Assembly: GCF_019703515.2 (NCBI RefSeq)
Contig: NC_059365.1
Span: 37,498,001 to 37,562,000 of the forward strand
DNA from: Myxocyprinus asiaticus
Lineage: Eukaryota > Chordata > Actinopteri > Cypriniformes > Catostomidae
Direction of reading: 5' to 3'
DNA: 64,000 bases
How positions within the stretch are numbered: position 1 is the first letter of the stretch; every line of letters starts with the position of its first letter. The notes below the pieces were generated by a model that did no database searches, was not told where the DNA came from, and saw only the letters and a list, made by a program, of their open reading frames with translations. Below, one piece after another: positions 1 to 9,068 of this stretch. A program made the translations under genes and the position numbers.

Positions 1-54
<54 letters not shown>
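1..54. repeat. (AT)n microsatellite at the left window edge
   Basis: Uninterrupted AT dinucleotides run from the first base; the array may continue outside the window. Confidence 0.95.
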
Positions 55-56
<2 letters not shown>

Positions 57-109
57 CCCTATTGATCCAATTGTAGTTTTATGTGATCTATGACACCCCT
101 CACATTCTT

Positions 110-262
110 AAAGGGAACGTTCACTCAGAAATGAAAACTCTAGTCATTTACTCACCCTCATGTTTTTCCAAACCGTATGACTTCCTTTCTTTTGTGGATA
201 ATAACTCACGTTATGTTCCACGGAAGAAAGAAATACCAGTTTCGAAAGACATGAATAAAAGA
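110..262. repeat. Fragment of a common fish interspersed repeat
   Basis: The stretch carries phrases typical of a very abundant teleost repeat (GGGAACGTTCACTCAGAAAT, then TTTACTCACCCTCATG and TTCCAAACCGTATGACTT). Shorter related pieces lie near 29260 and 50350. The class is not assigned and the ends are uncertain. The small open frame here is not a gene. Confidence 0.45.
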
Positions 263-897
263 ATTAACATTTTTCTTTGAACTTATTTAAGTACTGTAAA
301 AGCACAAATAGGTCGATTCAAGATTACATCTAGCTTCTAACATCTCACTCATTGTGCCAAGCTAACATTTCTGATTCCATATTATTTCATCACTCTAGTT
401 TGCTCGAGTGTGGTGTGTATGTGCCTTACAACAAAATGAGGGACATACATTTTTTTCTAAAGGAAGAACTACAGAGCCATGTATGGACCAACAAGTTAAC
501 ACTGGTGTCTGTCAGATGACAAAATCCAAAAACCAGAGTTATTGCCTTAAATTTAAATCTATTTCATCTAAAAACGGCAAAAGAAATTAGATACGGCGTA
601 CCTATAAACAAAAGCATGCATAGAGGATAAACAAAGCAATAATGTGTGATAGTTTAAGTTATTTTCCATTGTACAGTTTTCTGTCAAACTAATCAGTTAA
701 ATGTCACAATTCATGATGGCTTGAACTATGTACTACAGTAGTTTAAAGAATAGATGTCAAATTAATTTGTTTACAGTATATATCAGCAGGTATACCACAT
801 GGATCCTTCAGTAATATCTATAACAGAGCAACAATCAAAAATATGATATGATCCGGAGAACTCCCTCCAAGATAAAATTATGGCTTTTACTCTTAGT

Positions 898-970
<73 letters not shown>

Positions 971-1281
971 AATGTATTCATCTACAATTATTTTTTCATT
1001 TGCTATTTACAAACAAAATTAATAAAGCATGAGGATATTTTTGCTCTAAGGTCTGGACTCATGGGGCTTTACATTTGTCTTTAAACAGAGAAACAATGCA
1101 AGCATATATATATTACATTTCTAGTGCACACATTTTTCTATATTATTTTAATCAAAAACATGTTTTGACCCAGTTAAAGACAGTTGTTATGGCACGTAGA
1201 TCGAGTCCAGAGATCTTAGAACAAATGTGATAAAGGTGAAGGGGAGAAAGGTGGTGGATTTCTTGACATTAAGAACCACTG
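263..1281 (-). other. Presumed complexin 3' UTR and flank, no gene seen
   Basis: This lies directly downstream of the complexin stop codon on the minus strand. It is AT-rich and contains only short chance open frames and the TA array at 903-967. A polyadenylation site was not fixed; complexin 3' UTRs are often long, so the UTR may extend to or past the window edge. Confidence 0.5.
903..967. repeat. (TA)n microsatellite
   Basis: About 32 uninterrupted TA units. Confidence 0.95.
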
Positions 1282-1479
1282 TTACTTTTTATTGAACATA
1301 TCTTGAAACGGGCCTGGGAGGAACTTCATGACCGTATCCACGATGCTCTCCTCTTCCTCTTCTTCATTGCCGCAGCCGGCAGGGATTGCTTTTTTAGGAC
1401 GGGTCAAACTGCCTTCTGATGCCTGCTCCATGGCTGCCTGTGCCTCAGCCTCTTTCTCTTCCTTCTTCTTTATGCCATA
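1282..1479 (-). CDS. cplx1: Complexin (complexin-1/2 type), last coding exon
   Basis: This exon encodes residues 70-134 and the TAA stop (1282-1284) of a complexin, the small cytosolic protein that clamps and promotes SNARE-driven synaptic vesicle fusion. It opens after an AG acceptor at 1480-1481 with Tyr70, a SNARE-contact residue, and continues [14 protein letters not shown]. The family signature [16 protein letters not shown] follows, then an acidic run and a C-terminal amphipathic segment [13 protein letters not shown] that in this family binds membranes. There is no CAAX box, which excludes the complexin-3/4 branch. [14 protein letters not shown] resembles complexin-1, while KKAIPAGCG and DMF resemble complexin-2; the upstream exon favours complexin-1. 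The paralogue is therefore inferred. The reading frame is intact. Confidence 0.93.
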   Translation of the reverse strand, partial: YGIKKKEEKEAEAQAAMEQASEGSLTRPKKAIPAGCGNEEEEEESIVDTVMKFLPGPFQDMFNKK

Positions 1480-2076
1480 CTGAATAATAAAACAGCATAA
1501 TGTTAGACAAATATCCATTAGAATATGACTTTTTTGTATCAAAGTTAATTTGGTGTCTACACTAACTAAGCTCTATATCCTCCTGATTAACACACAAATG
1601 TATAAGCATTAGGGAATTCTGATTGTAGCCAATTCTGGATTCTCTCACAACCTGGATATTAATTTAGAGACTGTTAAATTGGAATGGTATTGATGATTAG
1701 GAGTGTGCAGCGAAACCATTATCTGTATCTGTATCTGTATCTGTTGCTCTGGCAAAATGATCTGTATCTGTATTCCGATAGAACCAGATATGGGCAAGGC
1801 TTAAAACGAAAGTGTGTCAACACTAAATGAAATGCACATTTTTAAATTTAGCACTACTATATTTATAGTTCCTATAGTTAAACCATGCCTGGTATATGCC
1901 TATTCATAAAATATTAATATTATTAATGTTAATAATAATAACAACAACAACAACAACAATGATTAGAAGAGAAGAGTAAGAAAAGAACGAGCATGTTATA
2001 TTTTCTCCATGTGCACACTATTTAAACCGTCATGGTTACTTTCAGAACCTCCGTTCCCTGATGGAGGGAACGAGAT

Positions 2077-2233
2077 GTTGTGTCGATGTAGTTACAATAG
2101 TGGTCAATCTTGGGAGCCCCAAACACCTCTGCTTTTTTGAAAAAAGGCCAATGAGAATTGGCGAGTGGAATTTGCATGCCACTCCCCCGGACATATGGGT
2201 ATAAAAGGAGCTGGTATGCAACCACTCATTCAG
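2077..2233. repeat. DIRS copy A left inverted terminal repeat
   Basis: The 157-bp stretch is the near-perfect reverse complement of 7026-7182. Shared marks are GTTGTGTCGATGTAGT at the outer side and GCAACCACTCATTCAG at the inner side. A TATA box (TATAAAAG, 2200-2207) faces inward. The outer 48 bp (2029-2076) are not part of the inverted match but are matched inside the internal complementary region. Confidence 0.9.
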
Positions 2234-2313
2234 GTTTTGTGCTGGGGAGCCGAGACAAGGTCCCAGCCATTTCAGCAGGTAGTTCAGCATTGTGGCAAGA
2301 GGGACACATTGTC

Positions 2314-2410
2314 TCGTTCCCTCCATCAGGGAACGGAGGTTACGCAAGTAACCAGGACGTTCCCTATCTGTCACTCACTTGAAGTTGTGTCGATGTAGTG
2401 ACACTAGGGG
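2314..2410. repeat. DIRS copy A internal complementary region
   Basis: The first half (through CAAGTAACCAGGAC) is the reverse complement of the element's left outer end; the second half (from GTTCCCTATCTGTC) is the reverse complement of its right outer end. The two are fused back to back, as in a circle junction. In DIRS elements this region is thought to template completion of the ends and circularisation of the cDNA before recombinase insertion. Confidence 0.85.
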
Positions 2411-2681
2411 TCCCTATACAAAACGCCACAACTAGCTGAACTGTGTTACGTGAAGTGGCGGTGTGTGACGGGAAGACTGCTGTGTGCCTCGTAGCCAGCG
2501 CACCAGGCCGTCATGTAACCTCCCCCAATGCTCTTTATGAGCGTCGAACAGTCCTTCAGGAACAAGTCGACTGCTCAACAAATAGGGACAGGCTGGCCCA
2601 GCCAAGGCCTCTTTTCCTTCTCTTTTCTCCACAAAAAGAGTGGAATTTGTTAACTGACAGGGAGCTCTAAGTGTATACGTC

Positions 2682-2703
2682 GGGGGGGGGGGGGGGGGGG
2701 GGG
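2682..2703. repeat. Poly-G run of 22 bases
   Basis: An uninterrupted G tract inside DIRS copy A, in the untranslated stretch between the recombinase and the internal complementary region (2411-3163), where no gene is seen. Copy B has C- and G-rich runs in the corresponding place (about 40717-40727 and 40814-40821). Confidence 0.95.
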
Positions 2704-3163
2704 TGTCACTCCAAAGGGGAAGACACCGCGGAGACCACACCCCGCCCAAAAAGTGGAAATACATCACATGGTCTTACCGAGTCTTGTCGGAAGTATGTCA
2801 TGTGGAAAGTCACATGGTACGTCCTACCAAAGGGGGGAGGACTTTCTACAAACATGGCGACCAGAGCAGAGGGCCCCCGAGTTTACCAAGAGGGAAACAA
2901 TTTTACGGAAGATAAAACACATGGGGTTACCTATGGGGAACCACCGCATGCGTAGCACCTACCTCAGTACAGGGCCTTACCAGCGCACTTACTGAGCCAG
3001 CAGTGAGTTTCTCCGCAAACTCGACTGCCACAGGGCTAAGGAGGAAGTCATCCGGGGATCACAGTCTGTGAACACTACTGGGAGTCAAGAGCACACATCT
3101 TCCCCTCAAGGGAGGTGAAAGGCGCTATGCGCAAGCGGTACACCTGGCCAGCTGTCCCTGAAC

Positions 3164-3919
3164 TTACCTGCTTGTGCCTGCCACTACATGGCATGAAACC
3201 GACTCAACCCGGAGATTGTAGAACCTCGCAAAGGTGTTGGGTGTTGCCCAACCCGCTGCTCTGCAGATGTCTGTCAAAGAGGCGCCACTGGCCAGGGCCC
3301 AGGAGGCCGCCACACTCCTGGCAGAGTGGGCTTGTAACCCTGCAGGGGGTGGCACGTCCTGAGCTTGATATGCCATAGCGATGGCGTCAATGACCCAGTG
3401 GGTGATCCTCTGTTTGGAGACAGTGCTTCCTTTCTGCTGTCCACCAAAGCAGACAAAGGGCTGCTCGGAGCTTCTAAAGCTCTGCGTGTGATCCAAATAG
3501 ATGTGTAAAGTGTGCACCGGACACAGCAATGTCAGGGCTGGGTCTGCCTCCTCTTGGGGCAGTGCTTGCAGGTTCACCACCTGATCCCTAAATGGGGTCG
3601 TGGGAACCTTGGGCACATAGTCCGGTCGGGGTCTCAGGATCACATGAGAGTAGCCCGGACTGAACTCCAGGCACATTTCGCTGACAGAGAACACTTGCAG
3701 GTCTCCTACCCTCTTGATAGAAGTGAGCGCAGTCAGGAGGGCAGTCTTTAAAGAGAGTGCCTTAAGCTCAGCTGACTCCAGGGGCTCAAAGGGGGCTCCC
3801 CATAGACCCTGAAGAACTACAGAAAGGTCCCATGAGGGAATGAGGTGCGGTCTGGAGGGATTCAACAGATTTGCCAACAACTCGAGGCAGTTGATGTGCC
3901 AACGTAGCCACAGGCCCAT
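3164..3919 (-). pseudogene. DIRS copy A tyrosine recombinase, fused to an RNase H remnant
   Basis: The 251-codon open frame is a DIRS tyrosine recombinase catalytic domain. Visible parts are an Arg in SIKRVGDLQ, the H-x-x-R motif in LQAHSARSVAASW, and the terminal Tyr in TFARFYNL, preceded by DICRAAGW. These are the expected catalytic residues for cutting and rejoining circular cDNA into target DNA. The first ~19 residues (WLRWHINCLELLA) are not recombinase: they match the RNase H segment of copy C. A deletion has therefore joined RNase H to the recombinase in frame, removing the recombinase N-terminus. Function as a recombinase is unlikely. Compared with copy B, the frame here runs through the catalytic core without a stop. 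Confidence 0.85.
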
Positions 3920-4269
3920 AGCATACAGTGCCCCAGCCCATTTTGGAGGTGTCTGTCATAACCACGACGCGCCTGGAGACCTGCTTTAGGGGAACGCCTG
4001 CCTGTAGAAATGTGAGGTCGGTCCAAGGGCTGAAGGGGTGGCGACAGACTGGCATGATGGCCACGCGATGTGTCCCGCAGCGCCATGCCCATCTCGGGAT
4101 TCGAGTCTGGAGCCAATGCTGAAGCGGTCTCATATGCATCAACCTGAGTGGTGTGGCCGCCGCAGAGGATGCCATATGCCCCAGTTGCCTCTGAAAAAGT
4201 TTCATTGGAACCGCTGTTCTCCGTCTGAATGCCTTCAGACAGTTCAGCACCGACTGTGCGCGCCGTCAT
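3786..4269 (-). pseudogene. DIRS copy A reverse transcriptase tail and RNase H remnant
   Basis: The open frames contain LNCLKAFRRRTAVPMKLFQR and HTTQVDAYETASAL, which match the end of the reverse transcriptase region of DIRS elements, followed by an RNase H start (VVVMTDTSKMGWGT). The parallel piece in copy C reads VVTTDASKMGWGA. The polymerase core is absent. Frames shift inside the region and the RNase H breaks off near 3860 where the fused recombinase frame takes over. Confidence 0.75.
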
Positions 4270-4291
4270 CGAGACTGAGTCTCCATGACTC

Positions 4292-4785
4292 CAGACTGAT
4301 GTAGGTTCTACTGGTTGTTTAGATCAGTGTTAATTAATAATTATTTCTTTAGTTATTAATTAATATTTAAATTAAATAATAGAATCTAACTCATTAAAAC
4401 CTCACACGGCACACCATTAAATGTAGTGCGCCACGTTCAGGAGTGGGTTTGGTTATTAGCAATAATTAATAATTATCAAAGATAATTATTAAAATCAGTA
4501 GAACATTGATGAGAATCAATATTAGTTTTTTTTAATCCTTTAAATCAACAATTATCAAAGATAATCATTAATTATTAACATCAATGAAACATTAATTAAA
4601 ATTAACACTAGCTTATTGATCCTTCAAATTCAAAAATCATCAAAGATAATTATCAATTATCAAAAATCTATAGAATATTAATAAGGATTAATATCGCCGG
4701 GGCACCACCCTGGAATCAGGGACTAAAAACCAGATAGTATAACAGTATGGTAACCAAAATAAGCCTATAACACATGAGAGGAAGG

Positions 4786-4841
<56 letters not shown>

Positions 4842-5770
4842 TGTGTGTGTGTGTGTGTGTGTAAGGTGTGACGCGCACAAAATGGCAGACGTGACCCTCG
4901 TGGAGAGTACGTCACGCGAGATTTCCGGCCAGAGAATATGGCCGCGAATGTGGGCGGAGAGAAGCCAGCTAATGGCGTCTGCCCGTTTACGGCGTGTCTC
5001 CACTTGTACGATAACTTAGGGACAAAGCTGAGCTTTATCACAAAGTTATCTACTAGCCAAAAGTGTGTGCGAGAATGTTTGTGAGGGGTCACATGTGTGT
5101 GTGGTTAGTACGAGAGAGAGAGAATAAAGTGGCGGCACCAAAGCCGGATTCGCGATCGTGGGAGAGAAAGCAGCTGTTAGTTTATCACTCAGAGACGCGG
5201 TGGATGGCTCGTAAACTGTCCCGCGGTCTTTGATTCTTTAAATGATAAACTCAGTGTGCCGTTCTCACCCGCGATGGCGGAAATATACAACAGTCCATTG
5301 TGGCTGGACTACAACACAGCAGATCTCATTCATGATAACAGTACATTACAGTAATACCTTGAGTATTATTAGCAGCAATGAGTGGACTCGGCGGTCCATA
5401 AACTGTACAAGCAATAACCTTGATACACAAGAATAACACACTATAATATTCTATCTCTGCCCAGACGTAAACCTCTTACTTGAATCGTATGAGGATGCAG
5501 ACGAATGTGTGTTCATCCGTCCTTTAACTCCGACTCGGTTCCTCGAGGCTCGGGTGATGACAGGAGGCCGTTTCCTCACTCTGTTGGCGGGCGGTATGGC
5601 TGCTGATTCTCGGCGGGCTGGCAGAGAAATCAGCGACGTCGACTTGATTGAAGAGGGAAGAGAAATCTTTTCTCTTCACTTCTGCAGGCAATCGGATGAA
5701 GATGCGGATTGCTCGGCAGTCTCCTTCGGATCTGTTACAGTGTTCGGTGGAACACAGAGTAATCTCAGCT
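4292..5770 (-). mobile_element. LTR-like fragment inserted in DIRS copy A
   Basis: This block interrupts DIRS sequence: homology to copy C stops near 5770 and resumes near 4290. Its left edge begins TGTAGGTTCTACTGG, which on the minus strand ends an AT-rich tract in CCTACA. The same end lies at 61860-61873, before a candidate primer site. Both tracts share TTAATGAGTTA(A/G)ATTCTATT and AAACAA(T/C)CAGTAG. I read it as the U5 end of a related LTR, with GT repeats and a GC-richer part further in. The other end is not defined and no target duplication is seen, so a deletion probably accompanied the event. Confidence 0.5.
4789..4862. repeat. (GT)n microsatellite
   Basis: About 36 GT units with a single AAT interruption; it lies within the LTR-like insert. 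Confidence 0.95.
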
Positions 5771-6264
5771 GGTGTTGTTGCTGCAGGAGGATGCCCTTGG
5801 CGACAAGCAGACAGGGTGCGGGGTCTTAAGCCGTGCCGGTGCAGGATATGTTGTAAAACCTCCGTCTGCTTCTTCACCGCCGAGAACTGCTGGGCAAAGT
5901 CCTCGATGGTGTCATCAAACAGGCCAACCTGGTAAATGGGGGCATCAAGGAACCGTGCCTTGACCGTTTCTCCCATCTCGACCAAGTTGAGCCAAAGGTG
6001 GTGCTCTTGGACCACCAGCCCGAGAGACCGCGCCGCGACCTTCGTCACCCGGAGAGTGAGGTCGGTCACCGAGCGCAGTTCCTGCATCAATCCCGGGTCA
6101 GAACTACCCTCGTGCAGTTCTTTTAGCACCTTGGCTTGGTGTACTTGCAGGAGAGCCATGGCGTGCAGGGTGGAGGTGGTTTGTCCAGCGGCACCGTAGG
6201 CTCCAGCCGTCAGGGACGACGTAAACCTACAGGCAGAACAAGGATGGGAGTCTCGGGTGCCCAT
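5524..6264 (-). pseudogene. DIRS copy A Gag-like ORF, C-terminal part, chimeric end
   Basis: The 246-codon frame carries a helix-rich DIRS Gag-like segment (LHAMALLQVHQAKVLKELHE, MQELRSVTDLTLRVTKVAARS, FAQQFSAVKKQTEVLQHIL). Copy C has the same segment in broken form near 54000-54250. After CRQGHPPAAT the homology stops near 5770, and the remaining ~80 codons to the stop at 5524 come from the inserted LTR-like block. The protein end is therefore chimeric by accident. In DIRS elements this protein is the presumed particle protein; no enzymatic motif is visible. Confidence 0.7.
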
Positions 6265-6541
6265 GCCAGGTGGTGGCGCTCTGCAGACACAAGTGCACCG
6301 CGAGCGCCTTTTCCACCTGGGGGATCACCGAATACCCCCTGGCCGCTCCGCCATCGAGGATAGCGAGAGCGGGTGAGCTGAAAGACCGGGACCAGGCAGT
6401 AAAAGGTGCCTCCCATGATCTTGTCAGCTCCTCATGCACTTCCGGGAAAAAAGGAATGGGGGCGGGACGTGGCCGTGGGCTGTGCCCCGTGCCCAGGAAC
6501 TGATCGTTGAGCCACGAGGGTTCAGGGAAGAGTGGAGGGTT

Positions 6542-6808
6542 TCACTCCAGCCCGACGCTCGTGGCTGCCCGGGAAAGCACGTAGATAGAAGGACCGGTGC
6601 AGGGAGCCGCTGGGGTGGCTTGCTTTCTTATGATAGCAAGCCACGACCACAGCGTTTCCATGATCATGTTCTCGCAATGAGGACGTGACTCATCCACGAA
6701 CGATGTCTCCGCATGGGCAGTGCCCAGACACGTAAGAAAGCGATCGTGGCCATTGGAAGCGGAGAGATAATGACCGCAACCAGGAATAACACACAAACGG
6801 AAAGGCAT
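6542..6808 (-). pseudogene. DIRS copy A Gag-like ORF, N-terminal Cys/His-rich part
   Basis: The frame starts MPFRLCVIPGCGHYLSASN and continues LTCLGTAHAET and PHCENM, a Cys/His-rich pattern that recurs at the Gag start in copy C. It resembles a zinc-binding module by spacing, though function is not established. One Cys of the pattern in copy C (HDHCLTCLG) is Phe here (HDRFLTCLG), and SCPHC is SRPHC. The frame is separated from the downstream Gag piece by shifts. Confidence 0.65.
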
Positions 6809-7025
6809 CTTTAAAAAGACTCATCTTTAAAAAGACGTTCCGTGTCTGCCGCTCTTTCAGAAAGAAAATATACTCTTTTAGAATATACACTTTTAAATGT
6901 TCTGCCGAAGCACCCAGGGGCGTTCTCTGCAAACCACAGATGCAGAGGGGGAGAAGCCTCTGAAATGCGCCATAAGATCCAGCAGAGAGAGGTGAATGAA
7001 CTCGTCGGATGAATTCAGAGAATAT

Positions 7026-7182
7026 CTGAATGAGTGGTTGCATACCAGCATCTTTTATACCCATATGTCCGGGGGAGTGGCATGCAAATTCCACTCGCCA
7101 ATTCTCATTGGCCTTTTTTCAAAAAAGTAGAGGTGTTTTGGGCTCCCAAAAGTGACCCCTAGTTTCACTACATCGACACAAC
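7026..7182. repeat. DIRS copy A right inverted terminal repeat with TATA box
   Basis: This is the inverted partner of 2077-2233 and the 5' end of the element. CTTTTATA at 7052-7059 reads as TATAAAAG on the minus strand, placed to drive the leftward element transcript. A terminal extension to 7207 ends GACAGATAGGGAAC and is shared with copies B and C. Confidence 0.88.
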
Positions 7183-7207
7183 GTCGAGTGAGTGACAGAT
7201 AGGGAAC

Positions 7208-7839
7208 TAAGCATTTATGGAGCATTTAAACAATTTTGGTAATAAAGGCTTAACCAGATGTGGATATAAATGTGGTCAACGTTAAGAGATGAACAGACGA
7301 GCTCCGCTGTGAAATCATCACTTCAGGTCAGGAATTCATTCATAAGGCTTACACTTTAGTAATAATTGACAATTTTGTCATAATTTTGCCGTTATTATGC
7401 TTTATCCTTGTGCTTCCCTTGCCTCTTGGATAATCAGTCTAATTAATATTTTTTCTATCATTTGGATGAATTTGTTATTCGTTTTGAAGTCATTATTCAT
7501 GTCTTTCCGAATAAGGTATTTGGTTTCGGGCACATCCCTATTGACTATGTACCTAAAACTTTGGCAGACTGCCACCTGGCAAGCCAATATAATTATTTTC
7601 CCCTTTCAGTTAGCTCAGTAATTCACAGAACCTTCATTTAGATCAGAGACATTTTCTCAGTTACAAATAAATGTCCTATGATTTAAAATAATGTGCCGAA
7701 TATTGGCAGGGAAATTAAATTAATTAGACAAGTTCTTTGATGACAAATGGACCGTTAGTTCTTTTACCCCCGAAGGGCCTGAGGCTACAAAAATGACGGC
7801 TCGTTAATTCTTGTCCATTATAATGTTTTACTCTTTATC
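7208..7839. other. Intronic sequence, nothing recognised
   Basis: AT-rich unique-looking sequence with short chance open frames on both strands. No domain, RNA gene or repeat end was seen. Confidence 0.6.
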
Positions 7840-8328
7840 AGAAAGACCACAAAAGGGCCTGGGTAGCTCAGTGGTAAAATACACTGGCTACCACCCCTGG
7901 AGTTTGCTAGTTCGCTAGTTCGAATCCCAGGGCATGCTGAGTGACTCCAGCCAGGTCTCCTAAGCAACCAAATTGGCCTGGTTGCTAGGGAGGGTAGAGT
8001 CACATGGGGTAACCTCCTCGTGGTCGCTATAATGTGGTTTGTTCTTGGTGGGGCACATGGTGAATTGAGCGTGGTTGCCGCAGTGGATGGCGTGAAGCCT
8101 CCACACGTGCTATGTCTCCGTGGCAACGCGCTCAACAAGCCACGTGATAAGATGTGCGGGTTGACTGTCTCAGACGCGGAGGCAACTGGGATTCGTCCTC
8201 CGCCACCCGGACTGAGGCGAATCACTATGCGACCACGAGGACTTAGAGCGCATTGGGGATTGGGCATTCCAAATTGGGAGAAAAAGGGGAAAAATACCCC
8301 CCCCCCCAAAAAAAAGAAAGACCACAAA
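7840..8328 (+). mobile_element. tRNA-derived SINE, copy 1, with 14-bp target duplication
   Basis: The head has pol III promoter boxes of a tRNA: TGGGTAGCTCAGTGG (A box) and GTTCGAATCCCAGG (B box). A ~350-bp body follows, ending in GGGAGAAAAAGGGG and a C/A-rich tail. The perfect duplication AGAAAGACCACAAA flanks it at 7840-7853 and 8315-8328, which proves insertion by target-primed reverse transcription. GCTAGTTC is duplicated just before the B box. Long open frames inside are accidental. The same family occurs at 27819-28272; the family name was not assigned. Confidence 0.92.
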
Positions 8329-8884
8329 GACATGAGAAGTAATTCTACTAAAAAAATTCTACTTAAGTCAATGAAATTTGTTTTTGTTTGTTTCTCTCTA
8401 TTTATCTCATCAGTGTTTTCGACATTCTGAGTTTCAGTTTTGACTCAATTTCTTACATTTACTAAAAGTATATTCAGAGTGGTTGGATTAAGTGTAATGA
8501 ACTTAACAGTATAAATTGTAACTCTGATAGATGTGAAAAACTTACATTAAGTAAAAAACATTTACAATAAAAAACATTTAAATAACGTGCATTATTAGAA
8601 ATGTTTTTTAATCACAGTCTTTGAGCTGTTTATTGATATATCATAAAGAAAACTCAGGTAGAAGGTGTCATAATTATGTAATAATTAACTATATCAATTG
8701 TTAAAAAAGCAAGTGATATAGTTAAATCAACTTTCTGAACCACACTGAAGCAAATGTATATATCTACTTTACAATATGGATACTTTGATCTTGAGTAAAT
8801 TTAATGGTAATAATTAAACATTGGTTCGCTGAAATGTAATCTTTGTGTCCATGTTGGTTTCTTACATTTTTTGAAAGACATTTA

Positions 8885-8925
<41 letters not shown>

Positions 8926-9024
8926 GTTTATTGAATTTAAAAATGTCAAGTCATATAACCATTTTAATACCAAGTAAAGGGTGTTAAAATATTTCCCTCG
9001 CACCTTGAATATGAGAGTGTACAC

Positions 9025-9068
<44 letters not shown>

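Larger units (their letters stand above)
2029..7207 (-). mobile_element. DIRS-type tyrosine-recombinase retrotransposon, copy A, defective
   Basis: Read on the minus strand the order is inverted terminal repeat, Gag-like region (6808 down to about 5770), foreign LTR-like insert (about 5770-4292), reverse transcriptase tail and RNase H remnant, tyrosine recombinase, internal complementary region (2314-2410), inverted terminal repeat. This is the classic DIRS plan: inverted rather than direct terminal repeats, a tyrosine recombinase in place of an integrase, and an internal region complementary to both outer ends. The outer ends begin GTCATGGTTACTT and finish GACAGATAGGGAAC. Much of the reverse transcriptase is missing and frames are broken, so it cannot move alone. 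Confidence 0.88.

Noticed and set aside
4716..5092. Open frames rich in Thr-His on the minus strand (and Cys-Val on the plus strand)
   Set aside because: They are translations of the GT/CA microsatellite at 4789-4862.
7818..8430. Long open frames on both strands over the first SINE
   Set aside because: They are accidental frames in a tRNA-derived SINE; equivalent frames at 27830-28331 are broken differently.
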